A DNA stretch of 6,673 bases from Betaproteobacteria bacterium. GTDB lineage: Bacteria; Pseudomonadota; Gammaproteobacteria; Burkholderiales; Burkholderiaceae_C. Under the pieces are notes generated by a model. It was given only the letters and a program-made list of their open reading frames with translations. It made no database searches and was not told the DNA's origin. A program made the translations under genes and the position numbers. How positions within the stretch are numbered: the stretch's first letter is position 1; each line of letters starts with the position of its first letter. Of the stretch, positions 1 through 5,691 are shown piece after piece. The stretch spans positions 1 to 6,673 of the forward strand of contig RFNL01000270.1 in the NCBI GenBank assembly GCA_009927195.1. The letters run 5' to 3'.

Positions 1-1246
1 GCCACCGGCGCCGTGATGGCACAAGCCACCCTTTATGGTCGTTCTGACATTGGTTACGGCATCAAAGCCACCCAGTTGGGCAATGGTGGCACCGGTGTCA
101 AACAGCTTGGCGTGATGGACGGCGGCAACGCTGGTTCGCGCATTGGCTTCCGCGGCACCGAAGACCTCGGTGGCGGCATGAAAGCCCACTTCGTGACCGA
201 GCAGGGCATCAGCCCCACCAACGGCTGCCTTGTTTGGCGTGCGCACTGGCACCATCGGTGCCCAGTACGACGGCTATGCCGCCGCTTCTGGCAATGACCC
301 CGGCTCAGCCGGTGGCTACACCCAAGGCACCAACCGCCAGACCTATGTGGCCCTGGAAGGCGACTTCGGTACCGTGCGCGTGGGCTACCAGTACACCAGC
401 CTTTATGAAGTTGCCACCCTGAGCGGTTTCACCCAGACCTCTGAAGGCATGGCCGGCGGCTCCATCGCTCACCTGTGGGGCAACGGCGTTGCAGGCGGCA
501 CCCGTGCCAACGGCATCCGCTACATCTCCCCCAAACTGGCTGGCGCTTGGACTGTGGCCGTCGATATGGGTTCCACCACTGGTCGTGAGCAAACCGAATT
601 TGTTGGTGCAGTCAACACCGCTGACGGCCGCAGCCTGAACAAAGCTGCCCGCACTGGTTTGCACATCGACTACAACGCTGGTCCTTTGCGCGCTGCTTTT
701 GCCTACACCACCTTGGACCAAATGTTGAACGCTCAGGGCAATAACAACGTCGCAGGCATTGGTAACGCCACCGCCAACACCGTGTTGAACCAGTTCAACG
801 TTTACGGCGCTTTGACCAACATTGCTGGCACTGCTGGCACCACCAACGTGGGCACGCAAACCAACTTGTCCCAGTTGGCTGGCAGCTATGACTTTGGCAT
901 GATCAAAGTTGGCGCCACCATCAACAGCGGCCAAAGCACCGCCACCACCACCACCGTGGCCACCAGCGCAGTCACCCAAGCTGTGACCAACATTTCATCC
1001 CGTGCAGTCAGCTTTGACATGCCCATGGGCGCCATGAACTTGGTGGGCGGCTTCAACAACGCCAGCACCGATGTGGGTGGTGTTGCTGCCACTGACTGGG
1101 CCTCCAGCCAGTTTGGCCTGAAGTACAACTTCAGCAAGCGCACATTGATGTATGGTTACACTGGCACCTCTACCAACAACCTGGCTACTGGTACCACATT
1201 GAAGGTCATCACCGGCACCTTGATCGGTATCGATCACCAGTTCTGA
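1..1246 (+). pseudogene. General porin (Omp32/Porin_4-like), 5'-truncated, one apparent frameshift
   Basis: Outer-membrane beta-barrel porin, expected to form trimeric channels for passive diffusion of small polar solutes. The window opens inside the signal peptide: 'ATGAVMA' precedes 'QATLYGRSDIGYG', a likely signal peptidase I site followed by the first strand. Family hallmarks are 'SRIGFRGTEDLGGGMKA', then 'FGTVRVGYQYTSLYEV' (the loop-3 region), alternating strand pattern throughout, 'FGLKYNFSKRTLMYGYT' near the end, and the terminal 'GIDHQF' whose Phe is the usual barrel-assembly signal. Reading is in frame 1 up to about 225 and in frame 2 from about 227 to the TGA at 1244-1246. Neither frame is open alone, but joined they give about 414 residues, slightly long for the family. 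Removing T226 restores 'TNGALFGVRTG'. Thr/Ala-rich stretches near 930-970 look like a surface loop. Everything but that one base looks intact, so a sequence error is at least as likely as a true pseudogene. Substrate preference cannot be read from the sequence. Confidence 0.85.
223..230 (+). other. Frameshift site in the porin (probable single extra base)
   Basis: Reading must move from frame 1 to frame 2 here. Frame 2 is closed upstream by the TGA at 194-196, and frame 1 loses porin similarity after 'GISPTNG'. The local bases are GGCTGCCT. Deleting T226 gives Asn-Gly-Ala-Leu-Phe-Gly-Val, and deleting one C of 228-229 gives Asn-Gly-Cys-Leu-Phe; both join two well-conserved halves with nothing missing. 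There is no long homopolymer to explain slippage. Confidence 0.8.
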
Positions 1247-1252
1247 TCCCCG

Positions 1253-1270
1253 GCTGGCCCATCGGCCAGC
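1253..1270 (+). repeat. Inverted repeat just after the porin stop
   Basis: GCTGGCC (1253-1259) and GGCCAGC (1264-1270) form a perfect 7-bp stem with a CATC loop, extendable by one G-T pair. It starts 7 bases after the porin TGA and has no T-tract, so it is not a terminator by itself. A 3'-end stabilising hairpin ahead of the true terminator is a reasonable inference. Confidence 0.6.
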
Positions 1271-1290
1271 TTGAGGTTTAGCAACTCTCA

Positions 1291-1325
1291 AACCCCATCG
1301 CCTCACAAGGGCGGTGGGGTTTTTT
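1291..1325 (+). terminator. Rho-independent terminator of the porin gene
   Basis: AACCCCATCGCC (1291-1302) pairs with GGCGGTGGGGTT (1310-1321) over 12 bp with a single T-G wobble. The loop is the 7 bases at 1303-1309, and the stem runs into a T-tract ending at 1325. It lies about 45 bases after the porin stop and about 30 bases before the ilvA start, so it separates the two genes transcriptionally. Confidence 0.93.
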
Positions 1326-1340
1326 CATGGGGCCCCTGCC

Positions 1341-1355
1341 TACAATCCCCAACCA
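1341..1355 (+). promoter_or_regulatory. Probable -10 box of ilvA with leaderless start
   Basis: TACAAT at 1341-1346 matches the sigma-70 -10 consensus at five of six bases and lies 8 bases before the ATG at 1355. A transcript starting 7-9 bases after the box would begin at or within two bases of the start codon. No Shine-Dalgarno sequence precedes that ATG, since the spacer is CCCCAACC. No clear -35 box is seen; the expected position falls in the T-tract of the porin terminator. Confidence 0.55.
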
Positions 1356-3014
1356 TGTCTACATCCACCCCAAAGCGTGCCCTCCCCTCGGCCAAAAGGC
1401 CCTCCTCCGCTCAAGCAAAGGCCCTGAGCACGCCCAAGGCAGTGCGAAAAAGCACACGCGCAAAGCCCCCCAGCGGCACCGATTACCTGAAAAAAATCCT
1501 CACCGCCAAGGTGTATGACGTGGCGCACGAGTCGGCACTGGACGTGGCCCGCAATTTGGGGCGGCGCTTGCACAACCAGGTATTGCTCAAGCGCGAAGAC
1601 CAGCAACCGGTGTTCAGCTTCAAACTGCGCGGCGCCTACAACAAAATGGCCCAACTCAGCCGCGCGCAACTGGCGCGCGGGGTGATTTGTGCTTCGGCCG
1701 GCAACCATGCGCAAGGTGTGGCCCTGGGGGCGGCCAAGCTGGGCGCTCATGCGGTGGTGGTGATGCCGGTGACCACACCCGCCCTGAAGGTGGAAGCGGT
1801 CAAGGCCTTGGGCGCGCAGGTGGTGCTGCACGGCGAGAGTTACTCCGACGCGCATGCCCACGCCATGGACTTGCAACAACAGCAGGGCATGACTTTTGTG
1901 CACCCGTTTGACGACCCCGATGTGATCGCCGGCCAAGGCACGATCGCCATGGAATTGCTGCGCCAGCACCCCGGCCCTTTGCATGCGGTGTTTGTGGCGA
2001 TTGGCGGGGGCGGACTGATTGCGGGGGTGGCCAGCTACATCAAAGCGGTGCGCCCAGAAGTGCGGGTGATCGGTGTGCAAATGAGCGACTCGCGTGCCAT
2101 GGCCCAGTCGGTGTCCAAGGGCGAGCGGGTGACGCTGCAAGACGTGGGTCTGTTCTCTGACGGCACGGCGGTGAAGTTGGTGGGCGAGGAGACCTTTCGC
2201 ATCGTGCGCGAGTCGGTCGATGGCTTCATCAGCGTGGACACCGATGCGGTGTGCGCGGCCATCAAAGACGTGTTTGTCGACACCCGCAGCATCGTCGAGC
2301 CCGCCGGGGCGTTGGGCGTGGCCGCCATCAAACAATACGTGGCCCAACACAACCCGGGGCGAAACCTATGCCGCGATTTTGTGCGGCGCCAACATGAACT
2401 TTGACCGCCTGCGCTTTGTGGCCGAACGCGCCGAAGTGGGCGAAGAGCGCGAGGCCTTGTTCGCGGTGACCATTCCCGAGCGGCATGGCAGCTTGCGCGA
2501 TTTTTGCCAATTGCTGGGCAACTTGCCCGCCTTTGGCGGGGGCAAGGCACCGCGCAGCGTGACCGAGTTCAACTACCGCATCAGCGACGACACCCAGGCC
2601 CATGTGTTTTTGGGCCTGAGCACTTCAAGCCCCGGGCAAAGCCCCAAGATCGCGGCGTTTTTGAGCAAACACGGCTTTGCCACACTGGACCTGACCCATG
2701 ACGAACTGGCCAAGGAACACCTGCGCCATTTGGTGGGTGGCCACTCCAGCCTGGCCCACAACGAGCGCTTGCTGCGCTTTGAGTTCCCCGAGCGGCCGGG
2801 CGCCTTGATGCGGTTTTTGCTGGCCATGCGCGAGGGCTGGAACATCAGCCTGTTTCACTACCGCAACCAAGGGGCCGATTACGGCCGCATCTTGATGGGC
2901 CTGCAAGTGCCCCGTGCCGACCGCGCCGCGTTTACCCAATTTTTGACCGAGCTGGGCTACCCGCACGTGGACGAAACCCGCAACCCTGCTTATCGCTTGT
3001 TTTTGCGCCGCTGA
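1355..3014 (+). pseudogene. ilvA: Threonine ammonia-lyase, biosynthetic (threonine dehydratase), with one apparent frameshift
   Basis: Converts L-threonine to 2-oxobutanoate and ammonia using PLP, the first committed step of isoleucine synthesis, in the cytoplasm. From ATG 1355 the PLP-binding motif is 'SFKLRGAYNKM' with Lys90 (E. coli Lys62). Next come 'SAGNHAQGVA' (about 114-123), the glycine-rich phosphate loop 'AIGGGGLIAG' (215-224) and 'GLFSDGTAVK'. After the frame change 'ETYAAILCGANMNF' completes the catalytic core. Two C-terminal ACT domains follow, beginning near 'EALFAVTIPERHGSL' and 'LRFEFPERPGALMRF', as expected for the isoleucine-inhibited form. The first part reads in frame 2 and hits a TGA at 2402-2404; the family sequence continues in frame 3 to 3012-3014. 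Corrected length is about 552 residues: a Lys/Ser/Ala/Pro-rich N-terminal extension of about 28 residues beyond E. coli IlvA plus a roughly 10-residue insert ('NLPAFGGGKAP') in ACT1. ATG 1355 was chosen because a more upstream start would lie within the terminator. The decoded catalytic half would lack the end of its core, so if the shift is real the gene is probably inactive. Confidence 0.88.
2351..2361 (+). other. Frameshift site in ilvA
   Basis: Similarity to IlvA jumps from frame 2 ('IKQYVAQHN') to frame 3 ('RGETYAAILCGAN') within AACCCGGGGCG. Removing one C of 2353-2355 gives His-Asn-Arg-Gly-Glu. Restoring two bases (for example AC) gives His-Asn-Thr-Arg-Gly-Glu, which matches the spacing of E. 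coli 'HNIRGE' better. The short C and G runs make a sequencing or assembly error plausible. Confidence 0.8.
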
Positions 3015-3036
3015 TCAGGGCTGACGGGGCAGCGGC
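3007..3036. repeat. Inverted repeat across the convergent ilvA/gspC stop codons
   Basis: GCCGCTG (3007-3013) and CAGCGGC (3030-3036) are perfect complements separated by 16 bases, and the interval contains the back-to-back stop codons. Neither side is followed by a T-tract in the direction of transcription, so it is not a canonical intrinsic terminator. It may be chance in GC-rich DNA. Confidence 0.35.
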
Positions 3037-3518
3037 ATGTCCAGCTGCCACACGGCTGGCCCGCCCAGATCGGCGCCCAGGCGCGCGCCCGCGCGATCGA
3101 CCGACTGCAACACCAAACCATCGATCACCGCTTGGCCAATTCGAAACGGCTTGGGCGCTTCACCGTCTATGCCGATCAAGGCCGCGCCACGCTGCGGCCC
3201 GCTGCTGGCCACGCCCACCAGTTTGAGCCGGCTGGTCAGGCTGGGCGCAGCGGCCACGGTGCTGGACGCATGGGCAGGGGTGGCGCCAAGCAATCGGCCC
3301 GCCTCTGGCCCGATGGATGACGCGCCAGGGCCCGATCCCTCAAGGTTTGGCGCGCTCACGCTGGCGGGCATGGCGGCACCAGGAGCTGCCACCTGACGCG
3401 CGCGCAACACCCACTCCACGCTGCTCCAACCCAGGGCCAGCCAGATGGACAGGGTGAGGACAGGCATGACCCATGCCATCGATGCGGTGCGCTGTGGCCA
3501 AGGCAAGATGTGTCTCAT
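3015..3518 (-). CDS. gspC: Type II secretion system protein C/N-like, PDZ-less inner-membrane protein
   Basis: GspC sits in the inner membrane and uses its periplasmic homology region (HR) to contact the secretin GspD, coupling the inner platform to the outer-membrane channel. The 167-residue product starts 'MRHILPWPQR' and has one hydrophobic segment at about 15-33 ('WVMPVLTLSIWLALGW'). A low-complexity Ala/Pro/Ser/Gly linker (about 43-92) follows, then an HR-like domain: 'SRLKLVGVASSG' (95-106), 'GAALIGIDGEAPKPFRIGQ' (111-129) and 'DGLVLQSVDRAGARLG'. There is no PDZ or coiled-coil domain after the HR, so it is much shorter than the roughly 270-300-residue enterobacterial or Vibrio GspC. The start at 3518 was chosen because the hydrophobic segment follows within 15 residues and a -10 box lies 6 bases upstream; the frame stays open to 3593 but that would overlap the gspG start. 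It diverges from gspGHIJK, which supports the assignment more than sequence similarity alone. Its stop touches the ilvA stop. Confidence 0.8.
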   Translation of the reverse strand: MRHILPWPQRTASMAWVMPVLTLSIWLALGWSSVEWVLRARQVAAPGAAMPASVSAPNLEGSGPGASSIGPEAGRLLGATPAHASSTVAAAPSLTSRLKLVGVASSGPQRGAALIGIDGEAPKPFRIGQAVIDGLVLQSVDRAGARLGADLGGPAVWQLDMPLPRQP

Positions 3519-3552
3519 GAAACCATTATCATGCAGCGATGCCCCATGTCCC
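3518..3552 (-). promoter_or_regulatory. Probable gspC promoter, leaderless
   Basis: On the minus strand, GGGACA (3552-3547) matches four of six -35 bases, followed by a 16-bp spacer and GATAAT (3530-3525), which matches five of six -10 bases. Six bases then separate the -10 box from the ATG at 3518, so transcription would start on or next to the start codon. No ribosome binding site fits in the six-base gap. Confidence 0.5.
3527..3532 (+). promoter_or_regulatory. Possible -10 box for the gspG operon
   Basis: TATCAT matches TATAAT at five of six bases and is the only AT-rich hexamer on the plus strand between gspC and gspG. It overlaps the gspC -10 box on the other strand. A start near 3539 would give a leader of about 53 bases. 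No convincing -35 box lies 16-18 bases upstream, so this is weak. Confidence 0.3.
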
Positions 3553-3591
3553 ACGCACGGCATCGGCCGCATCACCCCCACGGACCCTGCC

Positions 3592-4083
3592 ATGAACCAT
3601 TGCCCCGCTCACCCCGCCCACCCGGCACGCCCGCTTGTTGTGCCCGCTTGCCCCACCCAGCGCCCAGCGCGCAGCCACTTGCAAGGCTTCACCCTGATTG
3701 AGTTGATGGTGGTGCTGGTCATCATTGGCGTGTTGGCAGCGCTGATCGTGCCCAATGTGATCAACCGCGCCGACGATGCCCGCATCACCGCCGCCCGCAC
3801 CGATGTGAACAACCTGATGCAAGCGCTCAAGCTGTACAAGCTGGACAACCTGCGCTACCCCACCGGCGAGCAAGGCCTGCAAGCCCTGGTGGTCAAGCCC
3901 ACCGTGGGCCCGACCCCGCCCAACTGGAAGCCTTACCTGGACAAACTGCCCAATGACCCTTGGGGCCGGCCTTACCAATTGCTCAGCCCGGGCATCAAGG
4001 GCGAGGTCGATGTGCTCTCCTTGGGGGCCGACGGCCAGACCGGTGGCGAAGGGGCCAATGCCGACATTGGCAGTTGGCAGTGA
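3592..4083 (+). CDS. gspG: Type II secretion system major pseudopilin GspG
   Basis: GspG is the main subunit of the periplasmic pseudopilus that pushes folded exoproteins through the secretin. The prepilin motif 'G|FTLIELMVVLVIIG' places cleavage after Gly32, with Glu at +5 of the mature chain and a hydrophobic helix at about 33-54. Family signatures follow: 'NRADDARITAARTDVNNL', 'ALKLYKLDNLRYPTGEQGL', 'NWKPYLDKLPNDPWGRPYQ' and the calcium-loop region 'LSLGADGQTGGEGANADIG' ending in Ser-Trp-Gln. Mature length is 131 residues, normal for GspG. The ATG at 3592 implies a 32-residue leader rich in Pro, Ala and His, unusually long; a GTG at 3640 would give 16 residues. No good Shine-Dalgarno sequence favours either. 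The longer open frame back to 3445 runs over gspC and was not used. It is the first gene of the gspGHIJK run, and gspH follows 3 bases after the stop if the first ATG is used. Confidence 0.95.
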   Translation: MNHCPAHPAHPARPLVVPACPTQRPARSHLQGFTLIELMVVLVIIGVLAALIVPNVINRADDARITAARTDVNNLMQALKLYKLDNLRYPTGEQGLQALVVKPTVGPTPPNWKPYLDKLPNDPWGRPYQLLSPGIKGEVDVLSLGADGQTGGEGANADIGSWQ

Positions 4084-4086
4084 GGC

Positions 4087-4587
4087 ATGGGGCGAACCCG
4101 CCCATCTGAGACCCTGAACCCCTGGGGCGCGCCAGCCATGCAGCCGCAAAGCTTTGCCAGACCCGCGCCACACGCGCCGGGATTTACCTTGATAGAAATC
4201 CTGGTGGTGCTGGCCATCATCGCCTTGGGCACCGGCGCCATTGTGTGGAGCCTGCGCGGCAACACCAGCCGTCAACTCGATGAAGAGGCGCAACGCCTGA
4301 GCGCTTTGCTCGAAGCCGGCCGCGCCTTGTCGCGCACCAGTGGCATGGCCATGCGCTGGCGGGCCACCGACAGTGGCTTTGTGATCGAAACCCTGCCCAG
4401 TGGTGTGGCCGCAGCCAAGCCGCACCCCTGGCTTTACCCGCAAACCCGCGCCAGCGCGGGCGCGCTCTGGCTGGGCCCTGAGCCCATCTTGCCGCCGCAA
4501 AGCCTGGTATTGACCCAAGGCGACGGGCAAAGCGGCAGCGTGCGCGTGGCCAGCGATGGCCTGCGCGCTTTTGGCACCGCCCCATGA
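4087..4587 (+). CDS. gspH: Type II secretion system minor pseudopilin GspH
   Basis: GspH is a minor pseudopilin thought to sit below the I-J-K tip complex and join it to the GspG filament. The prepilin motif 'PG|FTLIEILVVLAIIALG' gives Glu at +5, followed by a hydrophobic helix and an amphipathic stretch 'LDEEAQRLSALLEAGRALS'. Later sequence is divergent, as usual for GspH, but has 'GMAMRWRATDSGFVIETLP', typical of its beta-rich globular domain, and a C-terminal 'GSVRVASDGLRAFG'. Two starts are possible: ATG 4087 (166 residues, 32-residue leader, three bases after the gspG stop) and ATG 4138 (149 residues, 15-residue leader 'MQPQSFARPAPHAPG'). The second gives a more usual leader length; the first fits the tight operon. 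The stop overlaps the gspI start as ATGA, implying translational coupling. Confidence 0.88.
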   Translation: MGRTRPSETLNPWGAPAMQPQSFARPAPHAPGFTLIEILVVLAIIALGTGAIVWSLRGNTSRQLDEEAQRLSALLEAGRALSRTSGMAMRWRATDSGFVIETLPSGVAAAKPHPWLYPQTRASAGALWLGPEPILPPQSLVLTQGDGQSGSVRVASDGLRAFGTAP

Positions 4588-5018
4588 AACCCAGCGCACC
4601 CACTCAGGCAGCAATCCCCCGGACTGCCACAGCATCAGCCCCAGGGCCACGCCCCAGGGCAGTGACCCGCCTGCGCGGCTTCACCTTGGTGGAGGTGCTG
4701 GTGGCACTGGCCATCGTGGCGCTCTCGCTCATCACCGCCAGCCAGGTGGGTGGGGCCTGGGTGTTCAATGCCAACCGCCAGTGGCAATACCAATTGGCCC
4801 AGGTGTGCGCCGACAACGCGCTGATCGCGGTGCGCTTGTCGACCCAAATGCCTGGCATTGGCGAGCGCAGTGTCGACTGCCTGCAAGCCGAGCGTTCCCT
4901 GCGGGTGGTGCTGACCGTGCGGCCCACCCCCAACCCTGCGTTTCGACGCGTCGAGGCCCAGGTGTGGGAGGCCCAAACCCCGCTGATCCGCGTGCAAACC
5001 GTGGTGGGGCGCTTCTGA
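4584..5018 (+). CDS. gspI: Type II secretion system minor pseudopilin GspI
   Basis: GspI forms the pseudopilus tip complex with GspJ and GspK and starts its assembly. The motif 'RG|FTLVEVLVALAIVALSL' has cleavage after Gly32 and Glu at +5; the transmembrane helix runs to about residue 52. The rest is short and matches the family in size (144 residues, about 112 mature): 'GAWVFNANRQWQYQLAQVCA', 'DNALIAVRLSTQMPGIGERS', and a final strand pair 'RRVEAQVWEAQTPLIRVQTV'. Cys75 and Cys99 could form a disulfide in the periplasm. The start ATG 4584 overlaps the gspH stop and gives a 32-residue Pro/Ala/Thr/Arg-rich leader. An in-frame GTG at 4662 would give a six-residue leader (Val-Thr-Arg-Leu-Arg-Gly, read as Met first), much closer to the family norm, with AGGG only two bases upstream. 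Function is firm; the start is not. Confidence 0.92.
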   Translation: MKPSAPTQAAIPRTATASAPGPRPRAVTRLRGFTLVEVLVALAIVALSLITASQVGGAWVFNANRQWQYQLAQVCADNALIAVRLSTQMPGIGERSVDCLQAERSLRVVLTVRPTPNPAFRRVEAQVWEAQTPLIRVQTVVGRF

Positions 5019-5019
5019 C

Positions 5020-5691
5020 ATGCGGCCTGTCCGTGGCTTTACCCTGGTCGAGGTGTTGATCGCCTTGGCCTTGATGGCGGTCATGGGCGCACTGAGCTGG
5101 CAAGGCATCGACAGCATGCTGCGCGGGCGCAGCGCGGTGCAGGCCGAACATGCGCGCAGCACCGTGCTGGGCACCGCCTTGGCCCAATGGCGTGCCGACC
5201 TGGACGCGGCCACCTTGTTGCCCGGCATGGATGGCCAAAGCGGCATCGACTGGGACGGGCGGGTGCTGCGCATCACCCGTCGCAGCACCGAGGTCCAGGC
5301 AGACGGCACAGACGCTGGCGTGTGGGTGGTGGCCTGGCGCTGGCAAGCCCAGGGCAACGGCCAGCATGGCTGGTGGCGACGCTGGCAATCGGCCGCGCTA
5401 CGCGACAGCATGGGCTTGCAATTGGCCTGGGCCCAGGCGGCCGCTTGGGGCCAGGACGGCAGCCCAGAGGCCAACGCCCGCCAAACCGATGTGCTGCCCT
5501 TGCAAGGCTGGCAACTGTATTTTTACCGCGACAACGCCTGGAGCAACCCTTTGTCCAGCGCGGGGGGTAAAACCAGCGCGCCCGCCTTGCCCGATGCAGT
5601 GCGCTCGGTGATCGAACTCGCCCCCGACAGCGGTCGCGGCCGCATCAGCGTGGACTGGCTGCGACCGAACTGGAGCGTGGGCCGCTCATGA
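5020..5691 (+). CDS. gspJ: Type II secretion system minor pseudopilin GspJ
   Basis: GspJ is the second member of the I-J-K tip complex of the pseudopilus. The precursor has a six-residue leader, 'MRPVRG', then 'FTLVEVLIALALMAVMGAL' with Glu at +5. Family features after the helix are 'SWQGIDSMLRGRSAV', 'TVLGTALAQWRADLDAA', a central beta region 'GRVLRITRRSTEVQADGTDA' and 'GVWVVAWRWQ', and the C-terminal 'LPLQGWQLYFYRDNAWSNP' with 'LPDAVRSVIEL', where the protein ends in a predicted beta sheet. Its 223 residues are normal for the family. ATG 5020 lies one base after the gspI stop and is the only sensible start for the short leader. GGGG about 10 bases upstream may serve as a weak ribosome binding site, and coupling to gspI is likely. 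The stop overlaps the gspK start (ATGA). Confidence 0.93.
   Translation: MRPVRGFTLVEVLIALALMAVMGALSWQGIDSMLRGRSAVQAEHARSTVLGTALAQWRADLDAATLLPGMDGQSGIDWDGRVLRITRRSTEVQADGTDAGVWVVAWRWQAQGNGQHGWWRRWQSAALRDSMGLQLAWAQAAAWGQDGSPEANARQTDVLPLQGWQLYFYRDNAWSNPLSSAGGKTSAPALPDAVRSVIELAPDSGRGRISVDWLRPNWSVGRS

Noticed and set aside
941..965. ACC/GCC-rich short repeat in the porin
   Set aside because: These are Thr and Ala codons of a likely surface loop; the repeat is imperfect and too short to call a tandem repeat or phase-variation tract.
305..979. Long open frame on the minus strand inside the porin (224 codons)
   Set aside because: It is antisense to clearly conserved porin strands, has a Gly/Ala/Val/His-biased composition with no recognisable domain, and no start signal. 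High GC content explains the open frame.
1340..2350. 336-codon minus-strand frame opposite ilvA
   Set aside because: It is His/Arg/Gly-rich antisense noise over the conserved PLP domain, with no family motif and no promoter or ribosome binding site; the plus-strand protein is unmistakable.
2220..3014. Separate ACT-domain protein in place of a frameshifted ilvA C terminus
   Set aside because: The frame has no plausible start near the ACT region, and the end of the catalytic domain ('ETYAAILCGANMNF') lies in it, so it is the broken-off end of ilvA and not an independent gene.
3445..3591. Upstream extension of gspG to an ATG at 3445
   Set aside because: It would put 81 residues before the prepilin cleavage site and overlap the start of gspC on the other strand.
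3519..3593. N-terminal extension of gspC to 3593
   Set aside because: It would overlap the gspG start codon and place 25 extra polar residues before the membrane segment. The -10 box next to ATG 3518 fits the shorter protein.
3529..4650. 373-codon minus-strand frame opposite gspG and gspH
   Set aside because: It overlaps two pseudopilin genes with textbook cleavage motifs. Its composition is Gly/Ala/His/Gln-rich and no domain is recognisable.
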